Below, piece after piece: positions 11,990-23,690 of a stretch of 64,000 nucleotides of DNA. The translations under genes and the position numbers were made by a program. The notes under the pieces were generated by a model. It saw only the letters and a program-made list of their open reading frames with translations, was not told the origin of the DNA and ran no database searches. This DNA is from Eopsaltria australis (Eukaryota; Chordata; Aves; Passeriformes; Petroicidae): the NCBI GenBank assembly GCA_034509425.1, contig JAVTVJ010000297.1, positions 868,001 through 932,000 of the forward strand, written 5' to 3'. Numbering within the stretch: position 1 is the stretch's first letter; each line of letters starts with the position of its first letter.

Positions 11990-12245
11990 TTGGAGTGCCA
12001 GGAAGAGGGGGAATGGACTCAGACCTTTGGGGTTAGATGGGATATGGGAAAGGAATTGTTCCCTGTGAGGATGGGGAGGGGCTGGGATGGAATTCCCAGA
12101 GAAGCTGTGGCTGTCCCTGGATCCCTGGCAGTGCCCAAGGCCAGGTTGGAGCAGCCTGGGACAGTGGAAGGTGTCCCTGCCATGGCAGGGGCGGAAGGGG
12201 ATGAGCTTTACGGCCCCTTCCCACTCAAACCATTCCATGAATTTA
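11990..12245 (+). mobile_element. CR1 LINE fragment, 3' end, + orientation
   Basis: Sense-strand CR1 3' UTR: GAATTGTTCCCTGTGAGGAT, GATCCCTGGCAGTGCCCAAG, AGTGGAAGGTGTCCCTGCCA and GGCCCCTTCCCACTCAAACC, ending CATTCCATGAATTT at the 3' terminus. It is one of the few + oriented copies in the window. Confidence 0.94.
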
Positions 12246-12592
12246 TATTTCTGTGATAATTATACCCCACAGTCCCCATTTGAGACAGCCCAGAGCAGCT
12301 CAGCAAGATTTAATCTTTGTATCACCGTCAGCTTTGGGGACAAAATCGCAGCGTGGAGAAAATGAATGACCCAGCCTTGGCCAACAACGGGGACGAGCAG
12401 ATGTTCGCTGTCCACCAATTCCAACTCCTGGACAGCACCTTGTTGTCCCTTCACTGATCCCATTTGTCCCTGATAAAAAAACAAACCCCAGCAGAGGATG
12501 TGTGAGAGAAAACAGCGCTGAAATATTTGAATGATGTTACATAAAGGGGTGATGAGACTTTGCCTTGAACGCTGCTTTCATTTCCATTTCAA

Positions 12593-12880
12593 AAAAGGTA
12601 CAGCTGAAGTAGGAAAAGTTCAGAGAGGGCTGATGGAAATGATTAGACAGAGGGTGAGGTGAGCGTGTGATGGGAGCCTGTCAAGTTTGGAACATGAATT
12701 TCGTGGCTAACAAGGACGAAAATGGCAAAAATGTATCAGATAAGGAATGGTTGATAGGGAATATCTCAGGAAGTTGTTGAGGATAGATTTATTCCTCTGC
12801 TTTCTGCTGAGACAAGAATCCAGGAGCAGCCAAAAGATGTGGCAGGGCCCACACCACAGGCTGGTGACAAGGGACAGGGC
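12593..12880 (+). mobile_element. Possible ancient CR1/L3-like LINE relic
   Basis: TTCAGAGAGGGCTGATGGAA followed by ATGATTAGACAGAGGG resembles the ORF2-tail/3' region of old amniote CR1/L3 elements (CAGAGAAGGGC...AAAATGATC...GGATGGA). The downstream order also fits: an ACAAGAATCCAGGAGCAGCC-like block after a degenerate stretch. The match is by eye and diverged, with no readable protein. Confidence 0.35.
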
Positions 12881-13000
12881 TTTGGGGTGGGATGTGGGAT
12901 CCTTACCTCAGGAGTTTGAGACAGAGGGAGAGTTTAAAGAATGAGGAATGAGATACTTGGGTAGCAATATTTACATTAGATGAGGTAAAACTAAGGGATA

Positions 13001-13290
13001 GGATCATGGAATCATTGAGGCTGGAAAAGACCTCCGAGATCATCAAGGCCAAACTTTGATCTCCATCCACCGATGGCCACTGAGCCACATCACGGAATGC
13101 CACACGTCACAAAGTGCCACATCCACTCAGTTTTTGGACACCTCCAGGGATGTGACCCCACCACTGCCCTGGGCAGCTGTCCCAATGCTTGGCCACTTTT
13201 TCCATGAAGAAACCTTTCCTAATATCCCACCTGAATCTCTCCTGGTGCAGCTTGAGGTGGGATCTCATTCTCCAGCAGCTCCTGGGACTA
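13001..13290 (-). mobile_element. CR1 LINE fragment, AAAAGACCTC-type 3' end
   Basis: On + it begins GATCATGGAATCATTGAGGC, then TGGAAAAGACCTCCGAGATC, CACCTCCAGGGATGTGACCC, GCCCTGGGCAGCTGTCCCAA, TTCCTAATATCCCACCTGAA and CTCCTGGTGCAGCTTGAGGT. This is a different CR1 subfamily from the GGGTTGGAAGGGACC type. The right edge fades into possible unrelated sequence. Confidence 0.93.
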
Positions 13291-14067
13291 AGGGAGGTGT
13301 TTCCCAGGGCCACATTTCCTTTTGCTGGGTCTCCTGAATCTTTCCCAAGGCTTTTGGAAGTTGTGCCTTACCTCCAGCCCTCTCACTGTCCTTGAAGGAG
13401 AAAACAGACCCAAGCTCTGTTAAAAAAGGTGAAATTTAACTTTTAAATCATTTTCATAACCCACATCATCATTTTCCCCCTGTTATTTGAGAAGTGGGGT
13501 AGGAGAGATATCTGGGAGTTTCAGGGATGAGCAGAGGCAGGTGTGTGGTGGCTGCAGGTTCCAGGAATTCTGGCAGGGATGTTCTGGAGGGGAACCCAGC
13601 CCCACAACTGCACCCACACGTGCCCTGAACCCAGCCTGGCTCTGCATCTCTGGCTTTGCCCACACTTCCCCAATTAAAGCATTCAGAACTCCCATTAAAG
13701 AGCTGTCCACAGCCCTGCAAATTGATTTATCCCCTGATGACAGTCCGAGCTGCTGCCCAAACTGCTGCAGAGGAAAAGGTCTTTAATTCAGGGCTTGTTT
13801 TCTTTCTTGCTTGGTCCTTTTCACACTGATTTGCACTTGCTGTTGCTCCACAATTAACTCAAGGTCACAAGTTTAGGGGGTATCACAGGGTGATCTCAGC
13901 TCCACTTGGCACAGATAATATTTGTGTTCCTGTTTCTTACATGAATGGATTAAAATAGGATTTTATTGGAGTAATGATGTTTTTTATTTAGTAAAAAATA
14001 GGATTTTTCAAGGATGATTGCTAAGTAATTACAGATAATTTTTTTAAGGAATCTTTCAAAGGTGTCA
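13291..14067. other. Unique non-coding DNA
   Basis: Moderate GC, high complexity. Overlapping open frames on both strands (13469-13786) lack any domain. Confidence 0.5.
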
Positions 14068-14146
14068 CTCCCAATGGCAGGGGTTTGTAATGAGATGATC
14101 TTTAAGGTCCCATCCAGCCCGAACCATTTTTTGATTCTATGATTCA
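14068..14146 (+). mobile_element. Short CR1 3' terminus, + orientation
   Basis: CTTTAAGGTCCCATCCAGCC then CGAACCATTTTTTGATTCTA, ending in the CR1 8-bp terminal repeat (GATTCTAT, GATTCACT). Confidence 0.9.
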
Positions 14147-16087
14147 CTGTTGTTATTTGTGCTCTGAGGATTTACTGAAAAGGAGTTTTCAGCTTGGAAA
14201 TTTATTGAGAGTATGAAAAGCCGATGGGTTTTATCTGGTGACAAAAAAGAGATTTTTCTCTACTCCTACATTTACATTGTTAATCTGCAAACTCACCAAC
14301 ACATCTGACTTACTCACCATTTATAGAAATCCAAAATAAACCTGTGATGAAAGATTGGGTTATTCACAGATAATCTACAACTCTCCCAAACGATCACTTT
14401 ATGGCTGTGCAGACAAAAAACAAACTCCTGGCTTATTTTTAATTTGGAAAAAAACCCCCAAACCCTTCAGAAATGATTAATACTAATTGTCAGGAGTTTG
14501 TTTTGGAGAGGGACTGTCCTTATGTTGTCACATGTCCCATTAACACTGGCAGTAGGGTATTGATTATCCACAAACCAACTCTACTTGCAATGATTTCACT
14601 GCAAAGGAGCAACCAAAAGAAAGTAAAAAACCAAATTTGGAGGTCTGTAGATATTGTTTTGGTGAGTCTACAGCGAGATATTTTACAGATAAAAGAGAAA
14701 AAATGGTGATAATTTTAATGGATGTTATTTTGTACAGCTTATATTTAACATTTTTTCACTATCAAATGGTGTGAGGGAAAATTAAAGTTCTGTGAACTTG
14801 CAGCAAATCCCTAAATATTCACAGTTGGATATTGATAGAAGACAGAGAAAAGGACAATTTTCAGCCCTGCTATGTCACTGCTCTTCTGTTCTGATGTTTC
14901 ACTTCAATTCCAGGAGAATTTTCTTCAGCTCCAGCTGCCTTAAATCAGAGCTAAGGAAAAACCTGGTGAGTTATCTCAGTGTCTTCAAGAAAACTCTCGC
15001 TGATAATAGAAAATAACAACCTTTAGACAGCACTTTTTATACCAGACTGTAAAATTTAATCGAGGGTTTTATCTTGCAGCAGAAATTTGGGGTTTTTCTA
15101 TATAAAAATCCCAGGAAACATTATCATTTCTGTTCAGTCCTTTTCCTAAGGAATGGCTCTGGAATGGACTCTTTTTTTATTTAGATACTTCCAGGAGCTG
15201 CACCTGTTGAATGACACAGGAAGGGTAAAGTTAATTCCTGAAGAGGTTTGGAAAAATCCCAAACCCCCTCATGATGTTAAAAACTTTTCTTTTTGTTTGT
15301 GTCTAAGAGTATCTTGGGGGGAAAAAAAATATATTTAATAGGAGCTTGATGAGGAATACAACCTCTGCCACTCCGTGATGCAGGAGGGTAGGAAGCTGAG
15401 CCTCATCCAGGGATTTTTTGGGAAGCTGCACCCATCCAGGGATTTTTTGGGAGGATGGAGCCTGTAGGGTTGAGCCACCTCACTCAGCATCAGAGGGAGG
15501 AAAGCAGGAGCTGCCTGGGATAATCCCAGAGGATGCCCTAAACGCTCGTGTGTTTTGCAGCACTTTGAGGCTTTTTTGATGCTTCTGAGGAGGATGCAAT
15601 TAGCTTTTCAATGATAAATAAATTAGAGATCGTTGATTTTGCCACTCACACATTTGTTTTCTTCGCTTTCATGAGGGACTGCAGCCTGTTTATGATTTTC
15701 TTAGAAGTTTGAGAGACTTGCTTTGCTCAGTGACAAATCCTCCCCTCTAGGCAGCACGAGGAAATAAAAAATAAAAAAAAAAAAAAAAAGAGGAAAGCAA
15801 AGATAGTGGGAACCTGCAAATGGCCGGTGTGTCTGCAGGGAAGAGAATCCCCTCAGGACTCCCAGAGGTTTGGTTGTTTCCTGGCTGTTTATTTACGCAA
15901 TTAGAGCTCGTAATTCCACACAACACAAGGGGAAATAAAAAGCAGCAAGAAAAGAAATCGTGGAAAAGCACAGGCAAAAATCAGTTGGTAATCCAGGACT
16001 CTGGGAATGAGGCTCTGGTGGAACTTCAAGGGTGGCTTTGGCTCTCCAGGTGGTGGTCACCAGCTGGTCTCCAGCATGGATGGGACT
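14147..16087. other. Unique AT-rich non-coding DNA
   Basis: No gene is recognised. It contains a 29-bp tandem duplication (15404-15461) and an A-rich run at about 15763-15788. Confidence 0.5.
15404..15461. repeat. 29-bp tandem duplication
   Basis: CATCCAGGGATTTTTTGGGA is repeated at 15404 and 15433. The second copy diverges only at its end (AAGCTGCAC against GGATGGAGC). Confidence 0.9.
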
Positions 16088-16458
16088 TCATGAAATCATG
16101 GGATGGTTTGGGTAGGAAGGGAGCTTAAATCCCACCGAGTGCCACCCCTGCCATGGCAGGGACACCTCCCACTGTCCCAGGCTGCTCCCAGCCCCAGTGT
16201 CCAACCTGGCCTTGGGCACTGCCAGGGATCCAGGGGCAGCCACAGCAAATCTGGGAATTCCAGCCCAGCCCCTGCCCACCCTGCCAGGGAACAATTCCTT
16301 CCCAAAATCCCATCTAAAATTAACCTCTTCCAGCTTAAAGCCATTCCCTCTCTTTCTGTCCCTCCATCCCTTGTCCCAAATCCCTCTCCAGATCTCTCGA
16401 AGCCCCTTTATGCCCTGGAAAGGGCTCTGAGGTCTCCCTGGAGCCTTCTCTTCTCCAA
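16088..16458 (-). mobile_element. CR1 LINE fragment, 3' UTR (about 370 bp)
   Basis: Begins TCATGGGATGGTTTGGGTAG on +. It then carries CCATGGCAGGGACACCTCCC, CTTGGGCACTGCCAGGGATC, TTCCAGCTTAAAGCCATTCC, CTCTCCAGATCTCTCGAAGC and GAGGTCTCCCTGGAGCCTTC. It reaches further 5' than most copies but stops before the coding part. Open frames of 139-171 codons crossing it are antisense or frame artefacts. Confidence 0.96.
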
Positions 16459-17867
16459 TCCCAATTCCATCACTTGTCATCACCCAAATCCTGTGCAGAG
16501 ATTTCCACCACCACCACCATGAGCAGCTGAGGGAGAAGCTCCTGAGCAGTCTGTGAAACCATTGAGGACCATGATTTAGAGAGTGGCATCCAAATATTTG
16601 CAATATAAGGTTTGATAATTCCCTTTAATTTGAATTTGGCAATTATTTTGTACATTCCAGTCTGATGTTCACAGCCACTTAGACAAGTTTTCCTCTTGTT
16701 TTAGACTTTCAAGCAATTCCAAGAGGTTGGTGGAAGAGGGAAGGGTAATTCCACCAACAACCTGGAGCTGCTAACGGGCTAATATTATACTGTCTGGAAA
16801 AAAATTCTGCTTCAGGACAGAAAATATCTGAAAAAAAAAATGCTTAAAGTACCAAGAGTGTGGCTTGGACTTTGTACAAAAGGAAGAATAAAATACTTGC
16901 AAAAAGCCAAATCCAAGTAAAAAGAAATACTCTGCATAGTCACATTAAAAAGGAGGTTAGTGAGGACAAGGAGAAGGTTTGTTTTGAGAACTGTGCAGCT
17001 GAGGAGTGCAAAAAAATAACAAATAAGAAAAATGTGCCTTTTATCCTCTCTCCTCCGGAATGAATCACGGTGTTTTGTGGAAGGGCACTCATTGGGAACT
17101 GACCGGGGATGATGGAGGCAGGTCCAGGCTGGGCTGTCCAGATAATTTCAGTCCCATTCTGTGTGAGCAGAGGGAATGAGGCTGTCCCAGCTCTGTCTCT
17201 GGGAGCATTTCCATTTCCAACACCCCCAGCCCTGCCAGGTCTGCCGTGGGAGATCTCATCGAGAGCATTGAATTAAAGCAGGGAAATAGAGGCAGCAGTA
17301 GCCCGGCCAGTGGGGCACTCCAGGCACTCAGAGCAGCCCAGCCACCCTCAGCTGAGACTTATAAACTGCAAGAAGGTGGGGAAATGTCATTTTTTCCTTC
17401 CTAGGAAACGTTTTTATCCATGTGTGTGTGAGAGGCTGCGAGTGGGGAAAGGAAGCACAGCCAGAGCTGTTCCACTCACCCAGGGCAGGATGGCCATGGA
17501 TCCTCTGCTCTGAAACTCTGCCTGTCACCTCCCAGGAACATCTGCTGGGTCTGCAAAAGCTGGAACTGGTGTCTCCACACTGCAACAAGCTGGGAGCAAG
17601 GTGGGTAACACAGGAAGTGTAATTAGAAATGAATTCCAAGTGGTTTCTCCTTCTCCAAGAGGAGTGTGGAAGGGTTGGTTGGGCCAGGTGCTGTGGGAAT
17701 AAATACCTAAAGGTTAAGAAGGGAAGTTGTGTAGATGAGGGTATGGAAAGTAAGCAAAGAATAAATGAACTGTAAATGAGTGAAATTAAATAAACTCCAG
17801 AAGATGAACTGCAGTTGTCTGGAGTTGGATGATCAGAAATAGCTGCAGAATAGATCAGAAATGAAAT
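16459..17867. other. Unique non-coding DNA
   Basis: No element is recognised. A 205-codon minus frame (17328-17945) starts inside the next CR1 piece and has no domain, so it is judged spurious. Confidence 0.5.
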
Positions 17868-17936
17868 TGCAGAATCAGAGGTTGGTTTGGGTTGGAAGAT
17901 CACCTCATTCCAACCCCCTGCCATGGATGGGAACAT
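17868..17936 (-). mobile_element. CR1 3' terminal fragment
   Basis: GGTTGGTTTGGGTTGGAAGA, then TCACCTCATTCCAACCCCCT and GCCATGGATGGGAACA on +. Only about 70 bp remain. Confidence 0.92.
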
Positions 17937-19298
17937 GAGAGGCAACTGCAGAGTTCTGGGTATCTGCTGATGCTGACTAAAAAGAGAGATGGGGGGGAAA
18001 AATGAAAGAACTCAAAAGATATGATCCTGATTGTGAAAGTCGGACCAGCCCCAAAGTGCTTAACTCAGACTTTAAATCCCCTGACCCCTCTTGAGGGTGG
18101 GAGGAAGGAGCTTCCCACATATTTTGGGACTGTGGGAGCTGTGTCTGTTTGCCAGGCCTGTAGTGAGCACCTTGCCTGACATTAAGCAGAGGCAATAACT
18201 TTGTGATGACCTAAATTCATTTAAAAAAGAATTACTGATGTATATATTCAGGTCAATAGCACTTTCCCCAGGTTTCAATAATCGGATCAATTATCTGAAT
18301 CCAATAAAATCTTATTAAAGAAATTCAGAATTATCTTTAGAATAGCTGGCCTTGTAGTCCCTGAGTAGGTTACAAAAACTGCTGTGAAGAATTACTGTGA
18401 CCTACTTTCTGGGTGGTACAGATATCATTATCATATCAGAGGTGCAGGCTGATAAGGCTTCATGACTTCCATCTCTTATTGAAGAGAGTTTGGCAAAGAA
18501 CTCACAAAACTTTAATCTAGGTCTCCAAATTATTTTATTTTCCTAAACATCAGCTGATATTTGAAAAGGCAAAGCATTGAATATGAAGAAGTCTGTTGAA
18601 GGAAGTGAAGGAGGTAAAGCCAACAGAAGGAGGTAAAGCCAACATTTAAAGCATTTGGGGTGAGGATTTTTGTTGTTGTTGCAGGTCACAAATGCTTGGT
18701 CAGCCCAGGCACAGCCACGCTGGCCCACGAGCACTTTGCACCTCCTTCCACGAGGTCAAGGAGGACTTGAACTAAGAGGCAGAGGAGGAATTACAAAAAA
18801 CCAATGTTTTATTACAAAAATCAAAGGAAAACCTTCCAGGCTCCTCTCCGCCAGGTGAGATGTCTGGTTATTTTATCGCTTCTGAGACAACCACTTCGTT
18901 AAAATGTGGCTGGAAACTTCCTTGTGTTTCTAAGCTGTTTTTTGATGGAGCAGCATGTGCAGATCTGGGCTGGGGAATGAAGCTTTGCTGGGCAGGATTG
19001 TCCCAAGGGTGGCTCTGCAAAAGCAGCTCTTTGGTGTCTGGTACCTCTGGAATAAACCTGACCTCCGTGCTAGTTGTGTCTGAAAGAAGTGTTTCCTTAG
19101 AAAACACCTTGAGATACGTCAGGGCTGAAGTCTGGAGCTGTGAAAGACTAAGCTGGGGTTAAACTGGGATGGCAGTGGGCTCAGGGTGGTCTCTGAGCTG
19201 GAGTTTCATGGCACCCTCTCTCAGGTCATGAAGGAGGGGTAGGAGGAACCTGGCTGGCTGGTTTTACCTCAGCTCTGCCCCGTGCCCACTCAGCTGGA
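17937..19298. other. Unique non-coding DNA
   Basis: No gene is recognised. A 19-bp tandem duplication (GAAGGAGGTAAAGCCAACA) occupies 18607-18644. Confidence 0.5.
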
Positions 19299-19643
19299 GA
19301 TGCTGTGCTCCTGTGAGAAGCATCACCGCTCCCACCACAGGTGGCAAGGAGCTTCTCTGAGCTGTGCAAACACAGAATCCCCGTTTCATGAGGTTACAAG
19401 AGAGGAGAAGCTAAAATCCATTACCAACAAGTGAGGTTGGAAGTGCCTTGTGCAAACCAGTGGAGGCATGGAGGATGCTGTGCTCCTGTGAGAAGCATCA
19501 CTGCTCCCACCACAGGTGGCAAGGAGCTTCGCCGAGCCGTACAAGCACAGAATCCTGCTTTTGTGACGAGGAGCTAAAATCCTAAGGCATCGTTACCACC
19601 ACGTGAGGTGGGAAGTGCCCTGTGCAAACCAGAGGAGGTGGCA
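19299..19643. repeat. Two-copy tandem duplication, unit about 175 bp
   Basis: Copy 1 is 19299-19473 and copy 2 is 19474-19643. Both begin GATGCTGTGCTCCTGTGAGA, carry CCCACCACAGGTGGCAAGGA and end near GTGCAAACCAG(A/T)GGAGG. Copy 2 has about 5 bp net loss and several CpG-type substitutions (GAGCTGTGCAAA against GAGCCGTACAAG). Confidence 0.95.
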
Positions 19644-19804
19644 TTGGGAGCACTGCCAGGAGTGTTTCCCATCCCCTCCTGTGGCTCTCAGGCCACTCTC
19701 AACCACCCGGCAAAGCCGGGAATTCCTCACCCAAACACCTTCAGGACTAAACATGAGGAAAGGTGGGAGAGGCAGCTGTGGGACCCCCACACCACCGGCC
19801 AGAG

Positions 19805-20110
19805 AGCGTGGCCAGGACGATTTTCCAGGAGCTAATTAGGAATCCAAGGCCTGTTGGAGAGCGCCGAGCCATCCCAGCCGCTGCGCGGGCCCCGCCGGCA
19901 GAGCCAGGCCCTCCTCCCCGCCAGCCACGGGCTTTGATCTCGCCCATATCAAACCAGTTGGGCCCCAGTAGGGTGGTGGGAGGCAGCGGGAGCCAGGGCT
20001 GGCGTGTGGCTCAGGGCAGCCACCTTCTCTCCACTCCTCTGCGCCGGCCCCCGCTCGGCGGCGGGACATCAAGGCAGGCCCGAGCGACGGGCACGTTAAT
20101 TAGGAGGCTG
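19805..20110. promoter_or_regulatory. CpG-rich segment, candidate regulatory element
   Basis: CpG density is well above the surroundings (GCCGCTGCGCGGGCCCCGCC near 19876, CTCGGCGGCGGGAC near 20054). It holds GGCTTTGATCTCGCC near 19930, a TCF/LEF-type CTTTGAT core, and homeodomain cores at both edges (GCTAATTAGG near 19830, CGTTAATTAGG near 20094). It lies directly beside the AT-rich candidate conserved block. No TATA box, initiator or exon is identified, so promoter or enhancer is undecided. Confidence 0.4.
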
Positions 20111-20760
20111 AAATTATAATGTTGTGTCCAAGAACAAAGAGCCTCCCAAGGAAAAAAAATATGTGCCGCATATCTGACAAAGATAAATTGGATTATTCAA
20201 AATATTCCTGATGAAATGTTACATTTTGCAACTAATTATCAATCTGTTTTATCTCGGACCAGCTGGGCATTTTTGTGCATGCAAGACCTGCCTTACCAAT
20301 GATCTTAAGATGTCACTGTAGCGTTTACATCTTTTATTTCAAGATTTAAATAACTAGGAAGTAGCTAATGTAATTCACTGCTGAGAAGAAAGGCTAGTTA
20401 GTTGAATGCTTTCCAAAGTGATCTTCTCCTAATGAACTTCTCTGGACTGTGAGTAATGAGGCTTTATTCAAATAATGTTTAAGGAAGGTTTTTATAATGT
20501 AATTTTTTAAAGAAAGAGCAACATTTAGTGCATTTAAAATATCTTTATTAATCCTATACTGCCTCATGCAGCATTAAAGCATTGTGAATATTTGGTTTTG
20601 TTCCTTCTAAATGTTCCTTTTTGTGATGAACTGGTTGTAGCAGCAATGGAGCTGTAGAAATCAGGCAATTATCTCATAAATGTTCAGTGATATCTTACAA
20701 ATTACAGTCTGACATGATTACAGAGCCATTTTGCTGTTTAAGTATATTTATATACCATAG
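20111..20760. promoter_or_regulatory. Candidate conserved non-coding element (about 650 bp)
   Basis: AT-rich, repeat-free, high-complexity sequence with dense short motifs: GACAAAGATAAATTGGATTA near 20176 (overlapping TCF/SOX-like, GATA and bicoid-type cores), ACTAATTATC near 20230 and TAATGTAATTC near 20366. The texture matches vertebrate enhancer-type conserved DNA, but conservation itself was not tested. Confidence 0.45.
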
Positions 20761-21759
20761 TGGTCTGTATCTGCCCTGGTCCCTACTCAGACACTGCTCC
20801 TATGTGCAAGCTCTGAGCTTTGCTGCCTCTGCTATTGCTCACCTTTGGGACAGCTGTGCTCAGATTAATCTGCTGAAGGTGTCATAAAAATTTTCTTTTG
20901 AGTGTGATTTTGTGGTAGTTTTCAACTGGAATAGGAGAAGAGACCTCATAGGTTCCCTTCAACAGCAGTGCTCTGCAGTATTTTGGATTTTTCACGAGGA
21001 TATGATGTTCTCCTGGAAGTGTTCTGGCAAATTTTGCTTTTATGGCACTGAACTGACAGGGTGGCTAAAAAAATTAGGAAATTAATTTTTTGACATAACA
21101 TCTGCTTGGGCAATTTCTAGGAAGGGACAACAGTAATTTATTTGAGCAAACCTCCTTATTTTTGATTAACTAATGTAGTGTCATCATTGAATATGGTCAG
21201 ATCTCATCCTCCCAAAAGGCTGACTCCCACTGCTGATGGGACCTGACTGATACACCCTGTGATTGCACATTTCTGAAGTTGGCTTTATTTACAACAGAAT
21301 ATCAGCTCAAAGAGGACTTCACTCTAGGTCTTGAGTTTTTCTACCTCTATCTCCCAGTAGTTAAATTTTAAACCCTATATCCAGCCTATATTCAACATTT
21401 TCCCAGAGAATAGGAACTGAACATGGAGACTCCAGCCTGTGGAACATGGGATAAAACCAAAGTAGTTTGCTCAGCCCATCATTTTTTCCTCCCCTCTCTA
21501 CAGAGTAAATTTTGTCCCATCTGATGATCATTTTAACTGTTCAGAGCAGGTTCTGCTTCATTGTAGAAACAAGTTTTTTCTTCCTTTTTAATCAGCTGAT
21601 CAGTGCATCCCCTGCTTTTCCGTGCTCTATCAAGGCCTGATCCTGCAAAGAGCAGGAGGTGCTTGGCACACTGATCATCCCCCAAAATTCCTGCCAGTCA
21701 GGAGTGGTCAGCACCCAGCAGGATTTGGCCCTCGCTTTGCACAAAAACCTCCCTGAGTT
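20761..21759. other. Unique non-coding DNA
   Basis: No repeat and no gene. It forms the middle of a 4.7-kb stretch without recognised CR1 (17.94-22.65 kb). Confidence 0.5.
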
Positions 21760-22440
21760 TGAATGTTTCATAATGTATGTTTAAATAGTCGCAGCCAGCA
21801 AAGAACTTTGATGAGGCAAAGGGGTAATTGGATTTTCTTGTTCTATAATTAAAAAGGTATATATTACATCCACATTAATACCAAAAAGAGTTCATCATGA
21901 TCAGTGTTATTACAATGAATACCAAAGGATTTAACAGTGATTGGCCACTTAGTTTAAAGGGTACCTGAAATCATTAAATTGTTTGCTGGAGGGCTTTTGA
22001 AGGCCTGTTGGATCGCCTGCCACTCCATTTCTTTTTTTTTACTCCTGGCCTGCAATGTGAGGTTTACTTTTACAAAGTAGGAGCAACAGGGTGATCATTT
22101 TCCTTTATTATTCCCTTATTGACTTCCAGTTAATTTTAATCTTTGCATTAAGTGACCTCTATTAAGCTTGCCAGGTATCTGATTACAGCGCCAAGGTTGA
22201 GACCAGAAGGCGACCTATTGCACCACGTCAATTGTCCTTCACAGAAGCCCTTACTGTTAATCAAGAGAGGAAGATTAAAGGAGATCAGAACTATCAGCCT
22301 GGAGTGCATTTTGCATTTGAATACACCTTTCTATCAGTGTGGGTGTATTGTCCTAGAAAAAAAAACAAATATCAGCTCTCAGGAGAAGCTTCTGCTCAAA
22401 TCTCCACTGAGAGAAGTTCTTAAGGCATTGTGGGATCTGC
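21760..22440. promoter_or_regulatory. Candidate conserved non-coding elements (two cores)
   Basis: Core one (21770-22020) has ACTTTGATGAGGCAAAGGGG, TCATCATGATCAGTG and GTGATTGGCC (CCAAT-type). Core two (22145-22440) has GTATCTGATTACAGCGCC and ATTGTCCTTCACAGAAGC (SOX-like ATTGTC). Both are repeat-free and not coding in any frame (a 98-codon frame across the second lacks a domain). Confidence 0.45.
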
Positions 22441-22648
22441 AACCTTAGCTCTACTTTAAACACTTTCATGTGTTTGTAAAATTCTAAATTAGAGACATTT
22501 TAATGTATCTGTAAAATTCCTAAATAAGTTTTCTCATATTTGGTTTGCACAAAATAACCTTTTTTCCCTCTGCAATCCTAAAATGCGTGCATTTAATTTT
22601 GTTCAGTTCTACGTAGGTATAAATGAGCTTAATTAACTCTCACTCTTA

Positions 22649-22716
22649 AAATCACAGAGTATTTTAGGTTGGAAGAGTTCTTTCAGATCATCAAACCCAG
22701 CCATTAGACCTGCCCA
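22649..22716 (-). mobile_element. Short, old CR1 3' fragment
   Basis: AATCACAGAGTATTTTAGGT, then TGGAAGAGTTCTTTCAGATC and ATCAAACCCAGCC follow the CR1 3' end order (tttaggttggaa...gatcat...aaccc). It is more diverged than other copies. Confidence 0.7.
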
Positions 22717-23461
22717 TCTTAGGTTCTTGGAGAAGTAAGATTTGACCCCTCCTCAGCACATGAATGTTCACAGTTTGAGGCAGATGCTCGGGGGTTGCTG
22801 GTCTTTGTAGAATTCCTTTTGGAGAATTCAGAGTTTAGTGTTTGTAGAATCCCTAAATTTGTATCAGTTGCTGCATTTAAATCAGCTTTTAGCCTTCCCA
22901 CAGAAGTGAAAGTCAGAGTGGGATGAGTTATACATACCTGATGTGTGAATGTGTGAATTTTTAAAGATGTGACTTGGTTGAAATCTACCCAAATTTTTGT
23001 CACGGTGTTCAGTCAAAGGTTGTTTGGCTGGGTGTTATTTTCCTGCCATATTTCACCTCACTTATGGCAGCCTTTTCAGTGCTAGAGCAATTCCAGAAGA
23101 ACTTTTTCCCGTCATGAAGAAAATGTACAGTATGATACCAAAATCCCAATATTGTTACCTCAGCTCGTTGTGGTCACACTCAAATTAATAACCACAAGTG
23201 AAACTTCAAATAACGCTGATTTTTGTAATGTTTTTGTCTGACTTCATCTGTTTCTTGGCTTAGCTCACTGCCAGTCCACTTCCAAAAAATACCTTTGCAA
23301 GGTGAAATAATTCTACTGAAGAAATTTGTGGGTGCAGAAAGCAAAGGGATGGAAGAAGATGTGAAAGTGTATTCATCTCTGTTCTAAAGTCTTCTCTGTG
23401 AAAATCATGGTATTGAATAATTAATGGCCAGGTCTTCAATAGGAAGGTAAAACATCAATAA
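22717..23461. other. Unique non-coding DNA
   Basis: No recognised gene or element. Confidence 0.5.
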
Positions 23462-23690
23462 CCATGGAATTATTGAATATTTAAGATTGGAAAAAACCTC
23501 TGAGATCACTGAGTCCAACCATTCCCCCAGCACTGCCAAGGCCACCACTCACCCATGTCCCCAAGTGCCACATCCACATGAATTTTGAGCACTCCCAGAG
23601 TTGAGACTCTACCACTTCCCTGTTCTAGTGCTTGGCATCTCTTTCAATAGAGAAATTTTTCCTACTATTCAACCTGGATACCTTCACTAA
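23462..23690 (-). mobile_element. CR1 LINE fragment, AAAAAACCTC-type
   Basis: ATGGAATTATTGAATATTTA, GATTGGAAAAAACCTCTGAG, ATCACTGAGTCCAACCATTC, CAAGTGCCACATCCACATGA and TTTTTCCTACTATTCAACCT on +. Its inner part is duplicated together with flanking DNA (23604-23969). Confidence 0.92.

Noticed and set aside
15763..15788. A-rich run as a SINE or processed-pseudogene tail
   Set aside because: Upstream sequence matches no known SINE and shows no exon-like content.
17328..17945. 205-codon minus open frame
   Set aside because: Starts inside a CR1 fragment and has no recognisable family; frame length is within chance for 64 kb.
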